A stretch of 64,000 nt of DNA from Phyllobacterium calauticae (GCF_019991125.1 NZ_JAGENB010000005.1:124001-188000); one strand, 5' to 3'. Shown: positions 16,335-27,458, counted from the first letter of the stretch. Numbers and translations: made by a program. Notes: generated from the sequence alone by a model not told the origin.

Positions 16335-17606
16335 ATGCCAGGGCAATCAGATCAAAATGTTACAGGATTTCGCGTTCGGTCTTTCGGCCTGCTGGCCCTA
16401 TTTCTCGTGCTGGCTGGTTGTAACGCGCAACAGGGCAAGCCTCCTGCTGCAGCGGCTCGTCCCGAGGTTGGTGTCATAACGCTGCATCCGCAATCGGTTG
16501 CCGTTACCGCCGAATTGTCGGGGCGGACAACCGCCTCCCTCAGCGCGGATGTGCGTCCGCAAGTGGGCGGCATCATCCAGTCGCGGCTGTTTGACGAGGG
16601 CGGCGAAGTAAAGGCCGGGCAGGCCTTGTACCAGATCGATCCGGCGAGTTACCAGGCCACCTATGACAGCGCGATCGCAGCGCAGCAGAAGGCGGATGCG
16701 GCGGTACCGAGCGCGCAGGCCAAAGTGGAGCGCTATCAGGGCTTGATCAAGCAGAATGCGGTCAGCAAGCAGGATCTTGATGATGCGGTTGCATCGCTCG
16801 CCCAGGCAAAGGCCGATGTTGCCTCGGCAAAGGCCAGCGCCGATACCGCCCGCATCAATCTCGACTACACAAAGATCACGGCCCCGATTTCGGGCCGTAT
16901 CGGCAAGTCGTCCCTGACACCGGGTGCACTTGTCACCGCAAGCCAGGATACGGCACTTGCCACCATCCGGACACTCGATCCCATCAATGTGGATGTTTCC
17001 CAGTCGAGCACCAACCTGCTCAATCTGCGTCAGGCCATTGCGGATGGCAGGGTGAAGCTGAGCGGGACGAATGTGAGCGTGAAGCTCAAACTCGACAACG
17101 GGACAACCTATACGCACACTGGAAAAATGGAATTTGCCGAGGCCAATGTGGATCAGACCACAGGCACGTTCGCGTTGCGCGCGCAATTTCCCAACCCGGA
17201 CCGGTTGCTGCTGCCGGGCATGTATGTGCGTGCGGTTGTCGAGGAAGGCGTCGCGCAAAACAGCTTTGTCGTGCCCCAGCGTGCGGTGACCCGTAACGCC
17301 AAGGGGGAGGCAACGGCCCTCGTCGTCGATGCGGATGGAAAAGTCGGGGAGCGCGCACTTGGCGTCCGCAGCAGCGTCGGGAACAACTGGCTGGTCGAGA
17401 CCGGGATAGCCGACGGCGATCGCGTGGTCGTGGAAGGCTCGCAATTCGTGCGCGCGGGCCAGAGTGCGACGCCGGTGGAGGTGACGATCGATGACGTGAC
17501 CGGGGAGATCAAGGAGCGCAAACAGGCGGCATTGCCTCAGTCTGGCCTTGCGGAAGCCGCCAATCATGAACAGAAGCCGGCGTCTGACGCCTCGGCCAAG
17601 AACTGA
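16335..17606 (+). CDS. RND efflux periplasmic adaptor (AcrA/MexA type), lipoprotein
   Basis: A 423-residue membrane-fusion protein linking an inner-membrane RND pump to an outer-membrane channel. The lipobox LVLAGC gives lipidated Cys29. Then come a beta-barrel/lipoyl start ([38 protein letters not shown]), a long coiled-coil hairpin (about 100-160), the second lipoyl half ([23 protein letters not shown]) and the AcrA-like [16 protein letters not shown] motif. A C-terminal Lys/Ala-rich tail follows. The upstream RBS is weak. It is the first gene of a complete mfp-rnd-omf operon, divergent from cpxRA. Confidence 0.92.
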   Translation: MPGQSDQNVTGFRVRSFGLLALFLVLAGCNAQQGKPPAAAARPEVGVITLHPQSVAVTAELSGRTTASLSADVRPQVGGIIQSRLFDEGGEVKAGQALYQIDPASYQATYDSAIAAQQKADAAVPSAQAKVERYQGLIKQNAVSKQDLDDAVASLAQAKADVASAKASADTARINLDYTKITAPISGRIGKSSLTPGALVTASQDTALATIRTLDPINVDVSQSSTNLLNLRQAIADGRVKLSGTNVSVKLKLDNGTTYTHTGKMEFAEANVDQTTGTFALRAQFPNPDRLLLPGMYVRAVVEEGVAQNSFVVPQRAVTRNAKGEATALVVDADGKVGERALGVRSSVGNNWLVETGIADGDRVVVEGSQFVRAGQSATPVEVTIDDVTGEIKERKQAALPQSGLAEAANHEQKPASDASAKN

Positions 17607-17614
17607 GGGTTCCC

Positions 17615-20600
17615 ATGTCCGGCTTTTTCATCAACCGCCCGATCTTTGCCTGGGTGATCGCCATCGTCATCATGCTTGGCGGTTTGCTGGCGGTCAATTC
17701 ATTGTCCATATCGCGCTATCCCCAGATCGCACCGACAACGGTGAGTATCAGCGGTTCCTATCCGGGCGCGGATGCGCAGACCGTCGAGAATTCAGTGACG
17801 AAAGTCATCGAACAGGGCATGACGGGTATCGACAATCTCGACTACATGACCTCCACATCGAGTTCGACGGGCAGCACCAGCATCTCCCTGACCTTTACCA
17901 GTGCCGCCGATCCCGATGTTGCCCAGATGCAGGTTCAGAACAAGCTGCAGCTTGTCACGTCGCAACTGCCGCAGATCGTGCAGAGCAACGGCCTGACGGT
18001 GACGAAATCCTCGACCGGCTTTCTCATGGTTGTCGCATTCGTTTCGACCGACGGCAAAATGACGTCGACCGATCTGGCCGATTATGTCGACAGCACCCTG
18101 AACGACACGCTGAAGCGGGTTGAGGGTGTCGGATCAACCCAGTTGTTCGGCTCGGGCTATTCCATGCGGATATGGCTCGACCCGGACAAGCTTGCCAAAT
18201 ATGCGCTCATGCCAAGCGATGTCTCCACGGCAATACAGGCGCAGAACACGCAGGTTTCCGCCGGGCAGCTCGGGGCCCTGCCCGCACGGCAGGGACAGCA
18301 GCTCAATGCGACGGTGACAGCCAGAAGCCGGCTTCAGACGCCGGAGCAGTTTCGCAATATTATTCTCAAGAGCGCCACCGATGGCTCGCTGGTCCGGCTC
18401 AACGACGTGGCGCGCGTGGAAATCGGCGCGGAAAGCTATACGACAAGTGCTGCCTACAACGGCATGCCGGCGGCGGGTCTTGCCATCAACCTGGCCACGG
18501 GCGCCAATGCCATCAGCGCGGCGGAAGCCGTCCAGTCGGCCATTGCGCGCCTTTCCACGACTTTTCCGGAAGGGGTCAAGGTTTACTACCCCTATGACAC
18601 GACGCCCTTCGTTCTTCTCTCGATAGAAGAGGTGGTCAAGACGCTGATCGAGGCCATCATTCTCGTCTTCGTCGTCATGTTCGTGTTTCTGCAAAACATC
18701 AGGGCAACGCTCATCCCGTCCATCGCAGTGCCCGTGGTGCTGCTTGGAACGTTTGGCGTGCTCGCGGTTGCAGGCTATTCGATCAATACCCTGACGATGT
18801 TCGCCATGGTGCTGGCCATCGGGCTTCTCGTGGACGATGCGATCGTGGTTGTCGAAAACGTCGAACGGGTGATGCAGGAAGAAAAGCTTCCACCGAAAGA
18901 AGCAACGCAAAAGTCCATGAAGGAAATCACCGGGGCTCTCATCGGCATCGCCACGGTGTTGTCCGCTGTCTTCGTGCCCATGGCTTTCTTCGGTGGTTCC
19001 ACCGGCATCATCTATCGCCAGTTCTCCGTCACCATCGTCGCGGCCATGGTGCTCTCCGTCGTGGTTGCACTGGTGCTGACACCGGCTCTGTGCGCAACCA
19101 TTCTTCGCGCTCCTGCGGCAGGGCATGCGGAGCGCAAGGGCATCTTCGGTTGGTTCAACCGGTCGTTCGACCGCAGCACGACGGCCTACCGCAACGGCGC
19201 GCAAGGCATCATTCAGCGAAGCAAACGGTTTCTGGCGATTTTCCTGGCGATTGCGATTGCCATGGGCTGGATGTTTGTGCGTCTGCCAAGCTCGTTCCTT
19301 CCCGAAGAAGACCAGGGCATTTTGATCACCAGCGTGCAACTGCCGGTGGGGGCGACGCAGGACCGGACATTGCGTGTTTTGAAGCAGGTGTCGGACCATT
19401 TCCTCAACGATGAAAAGGATGCGGTGGACGGTGTGTTCACGACGGCCGGTTTCGGCTTTGGCGGGTCCGGTCAGAATGTCGGCATAGCGTTTGTCAGGCT
19501 CAAGGACTTTGCGTCGCGCCAGTCGCCGCAACTTTCGGCCAATGCGGTGTCTGGCCGGGCCATGGGTGTCTTTTCCAAGATCAGGGATGCCCGCGTGTTC
19601 TCCTTCAACCCGCCTGCGATCCAGGGCATGGGCAACTCCAACGGTTTTGAGTTCTATCTGCAGGATGTCAATGGCGCGGGCCACGATGCCTTGATGCAGA
19701 CCCGCAACCAACTGCTTGGGCTCGCCGGACAAAGCAAGCTTCTGGCGAATGTGCGCCCGAACGGCCAGGAAGACGAGCCGCAGTTCGCCATCGATATCGA
19801 TCAGGAGAAGGCCAGCGCGCTGGGTGTCGCCCTGTCCGATATCAACAACACGTTGTCGACGGCGTGGGGCAGCGACTACGTCAACGATTTCATCGATCGC
19901 GGCCGGGTAAAGCCCGTCTATCTGCAGTCGGACAAGGATTTCCGCATGCAGCCGGCAGACCTCGACAAATGGCATGTCCGCAATGCCTCGGGGGCCATGG
20001 TGCCGTTTTCGTCCTTTGCCTCCAGCCACTGGACATTCGGCTCACCGCGGCTGGAGCGGTTCAACGGCTCTGCCGCCGTCGACATTCAGGGTGCCGCTGC
20101 TGCCGGTGTCAGCTCGGGCGCGGCGATGGACGAAATCGACAAGCTGATGAGCCAGTTGCCGGCGGGTTATTCGCACGAATGGACGGGCCTTTCGGCACAG
20201 GAAAAACTGTCGGGCAATCAGGCCACATCGCTCTATGCAATATCTGTCCTGGTCGTGTTCCTCTGTCTGGCAGCGCTTTACGAAAGCTGGTCGATTCCGT
20301 TTGCGGTCATGCTCTCGGTCCCGATCGGTATTTTCGGCGCGCTGCTTGCGGCGAGCCTGTTTGGCCAGACCAATGACGTCTATTTCAAGGTCGGCCTGCT
20401 GACGACCGTGGGCCTTGCGGCGAAGAATGCAATTCTCATCGTGGAGTTCGCCATCGAACGGCAGACCGCCGGCATGGGGCTGGTCGAGGCCACACTCGAA
20501 GCCGCGCGCCAGCGGTTGCGTCCGATCCTGATGACGTCCTTTGCGTTCATCCTTGGCGTGGCGCCGCTGGCAACAGCAAGCGGCGCTGGTTCCGGCGCCC

Positions 20601-20770
20601 AGAATTCCATCGGTATCGGCGTCATGGGCGGCATGATCGCGGCAACCGTTCTCGGAGTGTTTTTTGTGCCCCTGCTTTTTGTCGCGGTCAGCCGGTTGTT
20701 CCGGCGCCGGAAGAGCGCCGATGGCAAGGTTCCCGACAACAGTGAAACGGCAACAGCCGGTTCGAACTGA
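17615..20770 (+). CDS. RND multidrug efflux permease (AcrB/MexB, HAE1 type)
   Basis: A 1051-residue inner-membrane proton-driven drug exporter; the length equals AcrB/MexB. It starts [23 protein letters not shown], then the [29 protein letters not shown] porter motif. The TM4 proton relay [17 protein letters not shown] carries the two essential Asp residues. The second half has the [19 protein letters not shown] motif and [19 protein letters not shown] large periplasmic loop lies in each half. It starts 8 bp after the adaptor gene. The substrate range cannot be read from sequence; HAE1 members export amphiphilic drugs and dyes. Confidence 0.94.
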   Translation: MSGFFINRPIFAWVIAIVIMLGGLLAVNSLSISRYPQIAPTTVSISGSYPGADAQTVENSVTKVIEQGMTGIDNLDYMTSTSSSTGSTSISLTFTSAADPDVAQMQVQNKLQLVTSQLPQIVQSNGLTVTKSSTGFLMVVAFVSTDGKMTSTDLADYVDSTLNDTLKRVEGVGSTQLFGSGYSMRIWLDPDKLAKYALMPSDVSTAIQAQNTQVSAGQLGALPARQGQQLNATVTARSRLQTPEQFRNIILKSATDGSLVRLNDVARVEIGAESYTTSAAYNGMPAAGLAINLATGANAISAAEAVQSAIARLSTTFPEGVKVYYPYDTTPFVLLSIEEVVKTLIEAIILVFVVMFVFLQNIRATLIPSIAVPVVLLGTFGVLAVAGYSINTLTMFAMVLAIGLLVDDAIVVVENVERVMQEEKLPPKEATQKSMKEITGALIGIATVLSAVFVPMAFFGGSTGIIYRQFSVTIVAAMVLSVVVALVLTPALCATILRAPAAGHAERKGIFGWFNRSFDRSTTAYRNGAQGIIQRSKRFLAIFLAIAIAMGWMFVRLPSSFLPEEDQGILITSVQLPVGATQDRTLRVLKQVSDHFLNDEKDAVDGVFTTAGFGFGGSGQNVGIAFVRLKDFASRQSPQLSANAVSGRAMGVFSKIRDARVFSFNPPAIQGMGNSNGFEFYLQDVNGAGHDALMQTRNQLLGLAGQSKLLANVRPNGQEDEPQFAIDIDQEKASALGVALSDINNTLSTAWGSDYVNDFIDRGRVKPVYLQSDKDFRMQPADLDKWHVRNASGAMVPFSSFASSHWTFGSPRLERFNGSAAVDIQGAAAAGVSSGAAMDEIDKLMSQLPAGYSHEWTGLSAQEKLSGNQATSLYAISVLVVFLCLAALYESWSIPFAVMLSVPIGIFGALLAASLFGQTNDVYFKVGLLTTVGLAAKNAILIVEFAIERQTAGMGLVEATLEAARQRLRPILMTSFAFILGVAPLATASGAGSGAQNSIGIGVMGGMIAATVLGVFFVPLLFVAVSRLFRRRKSADGKVPDNSETATAGSN

Positions 20771-20786
20771 GGCATGGGGCGAGATA

Positions 20787-22346
20787 ATGAGCAAGATGGA
20801 CGCAATGACAATCACAACAACAGCCTCACCCGATCCGGTTTCTCCCGGGAATTGCCATTTCCGCCTCGGTCAATTGCTCGGGTTTCTTCTGTTGAGCTCA
20901 AGCCTTGCCGGATGCGTCGTCGGGCCGGACTATCAGAAGCCGTTGATTGCGATGCCCGGCCAGTGGGGAAGCAGCAAGCAGGTAAAGGCGCCCAAGCCGG
21001 CGGAACTGTCCAACTGGTGGAAGCGGTTGCGTGATCCCGAGCTGGATGCACTTGTCGACGAAGCGGTCGCAGGCAATCTGGATGTTGCCACTGCAAAGGC
21101 GAAAATCCGTGAAGCGCGCGCGACATACCGGCAGACCGCAGGCACGCTTCTGCCATCACTTGACGGGTCCGCGTCGGCAACTCGCAACAGGGTGAGTGCC
21201 ACCAGCACGGGGACCTCCGCGGAGACGTCCAGCCAGTTCCAGACGGGATTTGACGCGAGCTGGGAGCTCGATCTTTTCGGTGCCAACAAACGCAGCGTTG
21301 AAGCGGCAAAGTATGGTCTGGATGCAGCCGGCGAAGATCTGCGGTCCACATTGCTGACTTTGATCGGCGATGTCACCTCCAACTATGCCCAGGCGCGCGG
21401 CTATCAGGCGCGCATCGCGCTGGCCCGCCGTACGGCAGCCTCGCAGAGGGAGACGGCGGCGCTCACGCGCACCAAGTTCGAGGCAGGGTCATCCTCCGCC
21501 CTCGATGTCGCCAATGCCTCCGGCCTGGCCAACAGCACGGAAGCCAACATACCATCCCTGGAGACAAGTTATGCGGAAGCGGTGCACCGGCTTTCCGTCC
21601 TGACGGGCAGGGCGCCTGCAGCCCTCACGGACAGGCTGAAGCGCAGCACGCCCATTCCGACGCCGCGCCTGCCTGTCCCGACAGGGGTTCCGGCCGATAT
21701 CCTGCGCACGCGGCCGGACGTGAGGACGGCGGAGCGCCAATACGCGCAGTACACCGCAAAGATCGGGCAGGCTGAAGCTGCCCGTTATCCCAGCGTCAGC
21801 CTGACCGGCAATATCGACACCACGGCCCTGAATATTGGCGATCTCGGCAAGAATTCCACCATCGGCTGGTCGTTCGGCCCGGCATTGAGCGTGCCGATCT
21901 TCAGCGGCGGCCAGAAGAAAGCCGCGGTGGAAGTCGCCCAGGCACAGCGCGACCAGTATTTTGTTGCCTACCGGTCGTCGATCCTCACCGCGCTCGAAGA
22001 TGTCGAAAATGCCATCGTATCGCTGGCACAGGAACGCATCAGGAATGGAAAGCTGGCCGCATCGGCCAAGCACTACCGCGATGCGGCCAGCCTGTCCCGC
22101 TCTCTCTACCAGAGCGGAACATCGAGCTTCCTTGATGTGCTTGACGCGGAACGCTCGCTGTATTCGGCGGAAGACGCCCTGCTGCAAAGCCGCGTGGCAA
22201 TCGCGGCCGATTACATCGCCCTCAACAAGGCGCTTGGCGGCGGATGGAGCGGTTTGGTCGATACAGGCAAACCTGAAGTGAAGGATGTCAATACGGGTCC
22301 GCACATCGTAAGCAACCGACAGCTGATGACGAACTGGCAGAAATAA
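20787..22346 (+). CDS. Outer-membrane efflux lipoprotein (NodT/OprM family)
   Basis: A 519-residue TolC-like channel lipoprotein completing the pump. Signal plus lipobox SSLAGC gives lipidated Cys43. The family motif VGPDYQKP follows, then the two OEP repeats, with SLDGSASATRN, FDASWELDLFGANKR and the second-repeat marker LRTRPDVRTAERQYAQYTAKIGQAEAARYPS. I chose ATG 20787, 16 bp after the RND stop with GGGGCGAG upstream; the longer frame to 20664 lies inside the RND gene. The unusually long stretch before the lipobox (about 25 residues) could mean that a later start is used. Confidence 0.92.
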   Translation: MSKMDAMTITTTASPDPVSPGNCHFRLGQLLGFLLLSSSLAGCVVGPDYQKPLIAMPGQWGSSKQVKAPKPAELSNWWKRLRDPELDALVDEAVAGNLDVATAKAKIREARATYRQTAGTLLPSLDGSASATRNRVSATSTGTSAETSSQFQTGFDASWELDLFGANKRSVEAAKYGLDAAGEDLRSTLLTLIGDVTSNYAQARGYQARIALARRTAASQRETAALTRTKFEAGSSSALDVANASGLANSTEANIPSLETSYAEAVHRLSVLTGRAPAALTDRLKRSTPIPTPRLPVPTGVPADILRTRPDVRTAERQYAQYTAKIGQAEAARYPSVSLTGNIDTTALNIGDLGKNSTIGWSFGPALSVPIFSGGQKKAAVEVAQAQRDQYFVAYRSSILTALEDVENAIVSLAQERIRNGKLAASAKHYRDAASLSRSLYQSGTSSFLDVLDAERSLYSAEDALLQSRVAIAADYIALNKALGGGWSGLVDTGKPEVKDVNTGPHIVSNRQLMTNWQK

Positions 22347-22374
22347 AAACGGCGAGCCCGTAAGGCCCGCCGTT
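22341..22374 (-). terminator. Intrinsic terminator of the first porin gene
   Basis: Stem AACGGCG(A)GCC / GGC(C)CGCCGTT with a 5-nt loop. Read on the minus strand it is followed by TTTTATTT, so it ends the minus-strand porin transcript 93 bp after its stop. It also overlaps the end of the plus-strand efflux operon and may act in both directions. Confidence 0.8.
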
Positions 22375-22466
22375 CTGTGCAAAGGATTTGACTGGAGATC
22401 GTATCAACTTTGCCACTTGGCGATGCTGCTTGAATGTCAGCGTCGCCAAATTTCTTGCATCGGGTA

Positions 22467-23543
22467 TTAGAAGTTGCGCTGGAAGCGGATCGCGCCACCG
22501 AAAGCATCGTCGTTGCCGCCATGGGCAAGCGAATAATCCTTACGGGCACCGTCGAACTTGGTGTAGTTGAATTCAGGCGTGATCGTGAAGCCGGGAACGA
22601 TTTCATAGGCAACGTTCAAAGCACCCGCCAGCGTGCCTTCGGATTCATAGGCAAGCTGTGCATTGATCGTGGCCTTGTCCGAAACCTTGGCAGCCAGGCC
22701 ACCCCAGATGGCGTAGTCACCTTCCCAGGTGCCGAACCAGTTGCGGCGGCCGAGCGGTGCATCGTCATAGTTGGACTGGTAACCGCCCATGACCCATGCG
22801 GATACCGTGTCGGTGAACTTCACGTCCAGACGCAGCTTGCCGGCCCATTCCTCGACCTTGGAGTCGTAGCCGACGATGCCGGAAATCTTGCCCCAGGACT
22901 GTTCATACTTTGCGCCGGCCAGCACGTGAGGCATGTAGTCGTCGATACGATAGTCGTAGCTATAGTAGTTGTTGCCAACGCTTTCACCCTGTTCAGCGCC
23001 GATCATGGCAGAGAAGCCATTGCCCGCATTGAACGTATAGCTGACCTGGTTGCTGTGGTCCGACTGATAGTTGATCACGTCGTCGTTGATGACATTGCCG
23101 GCATAACCGGTGAACGAGCCGAAGATTTCATCGGCCACGCCGATACGAAAACCACCGAGTTCGATATAGGCATTCGGTATGGACGTATCATTGGCACCAT
23201 TATTGTACTGGAAACGCGTCTCGATATAGGAGCGCAACGTGCCGAGTTCGGTTTCCGTGCGGGCATCGAAACGGAGCGTGGCGCGCGTCTTCTTCTGCCA
23301 GGTTCCGAATTCTCCGCCCTTGTAGACATTATCGCCGCCCTTGGCGTCATAACGCAGATAACCGCCGATTTTCAGGCAGGTTTCCGTGCCGGGGATATAG
23401 AAAAAGCCTTTGCCGTAGGTGTCGCAAACGCGAACATATTCAACGGCTTCTGGTTCGGCAACGACGACTGCGTCGGCAGCGCGTGCACCGGTTACTGCAA
23501 CGAGCGCTGCAGCCGAGCCGAGAAGGAAGCTCTTGATTGTCAT
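22467..23543 (-). CDS. Outer-membrane porin, Omp2/rhizobial type (copy 1)
   Basis: A 358-residue trimeric-porin family protein. Signal peptide MTIKSFLLGSAAALVAVTGARA is cleaved before ADAVVVAEPEAVEYV. The mature protein has the family pair of Cys (VCDTYG and ETCLKIGGY) and ends GGAIRFQRNF, with the C-terminal Phe recognised by the Bam machinery. It is closely similar to the second porin at 35898-36986. ATG 23543 was chosen because it begins the signal peptide and has GGAG 7 bp upstream; the frame open to 23585 would add 14 polar residues. A good terminator lies downstream. It gives passive entry for small hydrophilic solutes. Confidence 0.92.
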   Translation of the reverse strand: MTIKSFLLGSAAALVAVTGARAADAVVVAEPEAVEYVRVCDTYGKGFFYIPGTETCLKIGGYLRYDAKGGDNVYKGGEFGTWQKKTRATLRFDARTETELGTLRSYIETRFQYNNGANDTSIPNAYIELGGFRIGVADEIFGSFTGYAGNVINDDVINYQSDHSNQVSYTFNAGNGFSAMIGAEQGESVGNNYYSYDYRIDDYMPHVLAGAKYEQSWGKISGIVGYDSKVEEWAGKLRLDVKFTDTVSAWVMGGYQSNYDDAPLGRRNWFGTWEGDYAIWGGLAAKVSDKATINAQLAYESEGTLAGALNVAYEIVPGFTITPEFNYTKFDGARKDYSLAHGGNDDAFGGAIRFQRNF

Positions 23544-23835
23544 GGGGGATCTCCACACTCTATTGAATGAGTTGCTCAGCCGCATTGCCTTGCAACGAAC
23601 AGATGAAATCGCTGTCTGTACCGTCCGTAATGGAGATTTGTAACGGTTTTATCACGCAACCGGTGTGGGCGGATGGGCCAAGGTGGTTTCTTGTAAAAAC
23701 CATGTCTTGCCTCGGCCCGTGTGTCATTCCTGCCACAGTCAGAAGCCGCTCATTTGCGATGAGAACTGTTTGATTGCGCCGGTAAAACACAATGGCGGGC
23801 TCGACAGGGGATATGAAGCAAAATAACTATGAACC

Positions 23836-24504
23836 ATGACCGCAGCCAACGAAGACACCATCGCCAATCGCATTAGCCGCATCCTTGCGGACAGGATTGT
23901 GACGGGCCAATTGGAGCCGGGCGCAAAGCTGCGGCAGGACCATGTGGCGGAAGAATTCGGCGCAAGTCATGTCCCGGTCAGGGAAGCCTTCCGCAAACTG
24001 GAAGCACAGGGCCTTGCCGTCAGTGAGCCGCGCCGGGGCGTGCGCGTTGCATCGTTTGACCTGGCCGAGGTGCGCGAGGTCGCCCTGATGCGCGCCGAGC
24101 TTGAGGGGCTGGCGCTCCGGCAGGCTGCGCCGCACCTGACATCGTCCATTCTGGAAGAGGCCGAACAGGCCACCGTTGCCGGCGATAATTCCCGCGACGT
24201 GCGCTCCTGGGAAGAGGCCAACCGGCGTTTTCATCGCCTGATTCTCACGCCATGCGCGATGCCGCGTCTCCTGGCGGCCATCGATGACCTTCATTCGGTG
24301 AGCGCGCGCTTTCTGTTTTCCGCGTGGCGATCGGAGTGGGAAGTTCGAACCGATCATGATCACAGGGCGATCCTGGGTTTCCTGCGCCAGGGCAATATCG
24401 AGAATGCAGTTGCAGTCCTCGAACGGCACGTGCAGTGGATCGGACAAAAGCCGGTCAAAAGCCCGACGGGTTCAACCCGCGACGTTTTCGCTATCGTCGG
24501 CTGA
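23836..24504 (+). CDS. bioR: GntR-family (FCD) regulator, probable biotin repressor BioR
   Basis: A 222-residue regulator with an N-terminal winged helix (TIANRISRILADRIVTGQLEPGAKLRQDHVAEEFGASHVPVREAFRKLEAQGL) and a helical FCD effector domain. Size, family and position just upstream of bioBFDAZ match BioR, the GntR-type biotin repressor that replaces the BirA repressor function in many alphaproteobacteria. BioR-type boxes (TTATAGATAA) lie in the 172 bp separating it from bioB. ATG 23836 has only a weak RBS. I see no clear BioR box in front of bioR itself. Confidence 0.85.
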   Translation: MTAANEDTIANRISRILADRIVTGQLEPGAKLRQDHVAEEFGASHVPVREAFRKLEAQGLAVSEPRRGVRVASFDLAEVREVALMRAELEGLALRQAAPHLTSSILEEAEQATVAGDNSRDVRSWEEANRRFHRLILTPCAMPRLLAAIDDLHSVSARFLFSAWRSEWEVRTDHDHRAILGFLRQGNIENAVAVLERHVQWIGQKPVKSPTGSTRDVFAIVG

Positions 24505-24579
24505 CCAAGACAGGACGTCGCCTGCGTTTCGATTTTTGAGCAGACAAACGCTTCCGCTTGTGCCTGCCGTTCACGACGG

Positions 24580-24607
24580 TTGCATTTTTGTGCGCGCCTT
24601 ATAGAAT
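24580..24607 (+). promoter_or_regulatory. Candidate sigma-70 promoter of the biotin operon
   Basis: TTGCAT (24580-24585), 16 bp, then TAGAAT (24602-24607) resembles a -35/-10 pair and would start transcription near 24613-24615, inside the first BioR box. Repression by steric block would follow. The -35 is a modest match, so this is an inference. Confidence 0.5.
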
Positions 24608-24635
24608 TATAGATAATTTATGATTCTATCTATAA
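24607..24635 (+). promoter_or_regulatory. Two tandem BioR boxes upstream of bioB
   Basis: TTATAGATAA at 24607-24616 fits the published BioR palindrome TTATMKATAA exactly. A second copy, CTATCTATAA at 24626-24635, is one mismatch from the inverse form TTATCTATAA. Their centres are 19 bp apart, close to two helical turns, so two dimers could bind the same face. They overlap the proposed promoter and lie 42 bp or more upstream of the chosen bioB start. Confidence 0.85.
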
Positions 24636-24676
24636 TAAGCCATCAGATGGCGCAGAACATACGAGGCCGCACGCAA

Positions 24677-25681
24677 ATGTTGAAAGTTTCCCCGCAGAAG
24701 CCAGAAGATTTTACGTCCGCTAACGATGTGGAGGAGCGATGGAGCGTTGATGAAGCCAAAAAAATCTATAATTTGCCATTCAATGATCTGCTGTTTGAAG
24801 CGCAGACGGTGCACAGGCGGTGCTTCGATCCCAATGCCGTCCAGCTGAGCAAGCTGCTGTCGATCAAAACCGGCGGATGTCCTGAAGATTGCGGCTATTG
24901 CAGCCAGTCGGCGCATTACCCCACCGGGCTCAGGGCCTCAAAGCTCCTGCAGGTCGAAAAGGTCGTCGCGGAAGCGCGCAAGGCGCGTGACAGCGGCGCA
25001 ACGCGATATTGCATGGGCGCGGCGTGGCGAGGCCCCAAGGACCGCGACATCGGCATGGTCGTTGCCATGGTCGAAGGTGTCCGCGCACTTGGCATGGAAA
25101 CCTGCATGACACTGGGCATGCTCTCGCCGGAACAGGCAGCAAGGCTCGCCGACGCCGGTCTCGACTATTACAATCACAACATCGATACGTCGGAGCGTTT
25201 CTACAGCGCGATCATCAGCACCCGCAGCTTCGCCGATCGTCTCGAAACGCTGGCGCATGTGCGCGATGCCGGGATCAAGGTTTGCTCGGGCGGCATCCTT
25301 GGCATGGGCGAGACGGTGGATGACCATATCGCCATGCTGGTTACACTGGCAAACCTGCCCGTGCCGCCCGAGAGCGTGCCGATCAACATGCTGATCCCCA
25401 TTCCAGGATCGAAGCTCGCCGATGCTGCCCCGGTGGATCCCATCGAATTTGTCCGCGCCATTGCCCTTGCCCGCATCCTGATGCCCGAAACCCATGTTCG
25501 TCTCTCCGCCGGTCGCTCGGACATGAGCGACGAGATGCAGGCCTTGTGTTTCCTCGCCGGCGCCAATTCGATCTTTGTCGGCGATACGTTGCTCACCACC
25601 GAAAACCCCGGCGAGGACCAGGACGCGGCCTTGTTCCGCCGGTTGGGGCTGAAGGCCATGCCGCTGGGTGCGTCGGAGTGA
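24677..25681 (+). CDS. bioB: Biotin synthase BioB
   Basis: A 334-residue radical-SAM enzyme that inserts sulfur into dethiobiotin, the last step of biotin synthesis. The SAM [4Fe-4S] cluster motif CPEDCGYC (Cys68, Cys72, Cys75) is present, preceded by [19 protein letters not shown] and followed by [17 protein letters not shown] and the YYNHNIDTS motif. The frame is open to 24620, but those upstream codons lie in the BioR boxes; ATG 24677 has GAGG about 10 bp upstream and gives a length near the E. coli enzyme. It is the first gene of bioBFDAZ; its stop overlaps the bioF start (TGATG). Confidence 0.96.
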   Translation: MLKVSPQKPEDFTSANDVEERWSVDEAKKIYNLPFNDLLFEAQTVHRRCFDPNAVQLSKLLSIKTGGCPEDCGYCSQSAHYPTGLRASKLLQVEKVVAEARKARDSGATRYCMGAAWRGPKDRDIGMVVAMVEGVRALGMETCMTLGMLSPEQAARLADAGLDYYNHNIDTSERFYSAIISTRSFADRLETLAHVRDAGIKVCSGGILGMGETVDDHIAMLVTLANLPVPPESVPINMLIPIPGSKLADAAPVDPIEFVRAIALARILMPETHVRLSAGRSDMSDEMQALCFLAGANSIFVGDTLLTTENPGEDQDAALFRRLGLKAMPLGASE

Positions 25682-26823
25682 TGTCCGGCTTTCTCGCCGG
25701 TTACGGCAGAACCTTGGCCGGGCTGGAACGGAGGGAAAGGCGACGTTCCCTCATTCCGAATGGCGGGATCGATTTTACCTCCAACGACTATCTCGGCTTT
25801 GCCCATTCGCAGCGCATCAGAAGCGCCATCGCCGCCGCGATGGAGCGCGGCGTCCCGGCCGGATCGGGCGGCTCGCGTCTCTTGCGCGGAAATCATGCGG
25901 AACATGTATTGCTGGAAGAAGAAGCGGCGGCCTTTTTCGGCTCACAGCGGATGCTGTACTTCTCGACCGGTTACGCGGCCAACGCCGCGCTGTTTTCAAC
26001 TTTGCCGCAGCGCGGCGATCTCATCGTCCACGATGCGCTCATCCATGCAAGCGCGCATGAAGGCATTGCCGCGAGCCGGGCGCAGGCGGTGGTGGCACGG
26101 CACAATGATGTCGGCAGCTTCGAAAATGAATTGGCCAAGTGGCGCAAGGCGGGCGGCAGCGGCCATGCCTGGATCGCAGTGGAAAGCCTCTACTCCATGG
26201 ATGGGGACTGCGCGCCGCTTGCTGAACTTGCGGCGCTCGCGGACCGCTATGACAGCTTTCTTGTCATCGATGAAGCGCACGCCACCGGCGTGTTCGGCGA
26301 CAATGGCCGTGGTCTCGCGACCGGGCTGGAACGGCGCGACAATGTTGTCCTCCTGCACACGTGCGGCAAGGCGCTGGGCGTGTCCGGTGCGCTCCTGGGG
26401 GCAAATGCGGTCGTCTGCGATTACCTCGTGAACCGCGCCCGTTCCTTCATCTATTCCACCGCCCCGTCCCCGCTCATGGCTGCAGGGGTGCGCGAGGCGC
26501 TGAAAATGCTTGCCGAGGAACCCCGACGCCGGCTGGACCTGCAGCGCCTTTCGACATTTGCCCGGTCATATCTGGCAGAAACAATCGGCATGGGCGGCAG
26601 CAGCTCGCACATACTGCCCATCATGATTGGCGGCACGATCCGTGCATTGCGTATCGCCGAACGCATGCGCGCGGAAGGGTTCGACATCCGTGCGATCCGC
26701 CCGCCGACGGTACCCGAAGGCACCGCGCGATTGAGGATTGCGATCACATTGAATGTCGATGAGACAGCGATTTCCCGGATGCTGGATTGTCTGAAAATAG
26801 CCCTTGCCGAGGAGGCCGCATGA
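25681..26823 (+). CDS. bioF: 8-amino-7-oxononanoate synthase BioF
   Basis: A 380-residue PLP enzyme that condenses pimeloyl-ACP or -CoA with L-alanine to give 8-amino-7-oxononanoate. Motifs: [42 protein letters not shown] and HTCGKALG with PLP-binding Lys230. ATG 25681 overlaps the bioB stop; the frame running back to 25546 is inside bioB and was rejected. Its stop overlaps the bioD start by 4 bp. Confidence 0.95.
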   Translation: MSGFLAGYGRTLAGLERRERRRSLIPNGGIDFTSNDYLGFAHSQRIRSAIAAAMERGVPAGSGGSRLLRGNHAEHVLLEEEAAAFFGSQRMLYFSTGYAANAALFSTLPQRGDLIVHDALIHASAHEGIAASRAQAVVARHNDVGSFENELAKWRKAGGSGHAWIAVESLYSMDGDCAPLAELAALADRYDSFLVIDEAHATGVFGDNGRGLATGLERRDNVVLLHTCGKALGVSGALLGANAVVCDYLVNRARSFIYSTAPSPLMAAGVREALKMLAEEPRRRLDLQRLSTFARSYLAETIGMGGSSSHILPIMIGGTIRALRIAERMRAEGFDIRAIRPPTVPEGTARLRIAITLNVDETAISRMLDCLKIALAEEAA

Positions 26824-27458
26824 CGCAGCGTTTTGTCGTGACAGGAACAGATACCAATATCGGCAAGACGGTCTTTTCCGCCGCATTGGCCGGTGCACTT
26901 GGTGCTTCTTACTGGAAACCGGTTCAGGCCGGTCTTGAGGGGGAAACGGACAGCGAGGCTGTCATGCGTCTCGGCGGGATACCGGTCGGAAGGATCATTC
27001 CCGAGGCATGGCGCCTGCGCACGCCTGCCTCTCCGCATCGCGCGGCCCGGCTGGATAATGTCGAGATACAAACGGAATTGCTGGTCCCGCCCTCGATCGA
27101 GGCGCCGCTGATCATCGAGGGTGCCGGCGGTGTCATGGTTCCCCTGACGGAAACCGTGGTGTTTGCCGATGTCTTCTCCCGCTGGCGGATACCGGTCATT
27201 CTGTGCGCCCGCACCGGACTTGGAACGATCAACCATACCTTGCTGTCGCTGGAGGCCTTGCGGCAGCGCTCGGTGCCGGTTTTCGGTGTCGTCTTTATTG
27301 GCGATGAAGTTGCGGATACCCAGCATATCATCGGCGAGCTGGGACAGGTTCGTTGTCTCGGACGGCTGCCACTGCTTGAAGCCGTGACACCCGAAGCGCT
27401 GCGTCAAGCCTTTCGCGATCATTTCGACGTGGCGCATTTCCGGACGGCAGCCGCATGA
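26820..27458 (+). CDS. bioD: Dethiobiotin synthetase BioD
   Basis: A 212-residue ATP-dependent carboxylase that closes the ureido ring, making dethiobiotin from 7,8-diaminononanoate. The P-loop [19 protein letters not shown] (about 5-23) and the [12 protein letters not shown] motif are diagnostic. ATG 26820 overlaps the bioF stop and the end overlaps the bioA start, so the operon is translationally coupled throughout. Confidence 0.95.
   Translation: MTQRFVVTGTDTNIGKTVFSAALAGALGASYWKPVQAGLEGETDSEAVMRLGGIPVGRIIPEAWRLRTPASPHRAARLDNVEIQTELLVPPSIEAPLIIEGAGGVMVPLTETVVFADVFSRWRIPVILCARTGLGTINHTLLSLEALRQRSVPVFGVVFIGDEVADTQHIIGELGQVRCLGRLPLLEAVTPEALRQAFRDHFDVAHFRTAAA

Noticed and set aside
18134-20029. 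631-codon minus-strand frame opposite the RND gene
   Set aside because: His/Arg/Asp-rich shadow of the AcrB-type gene, no motif.
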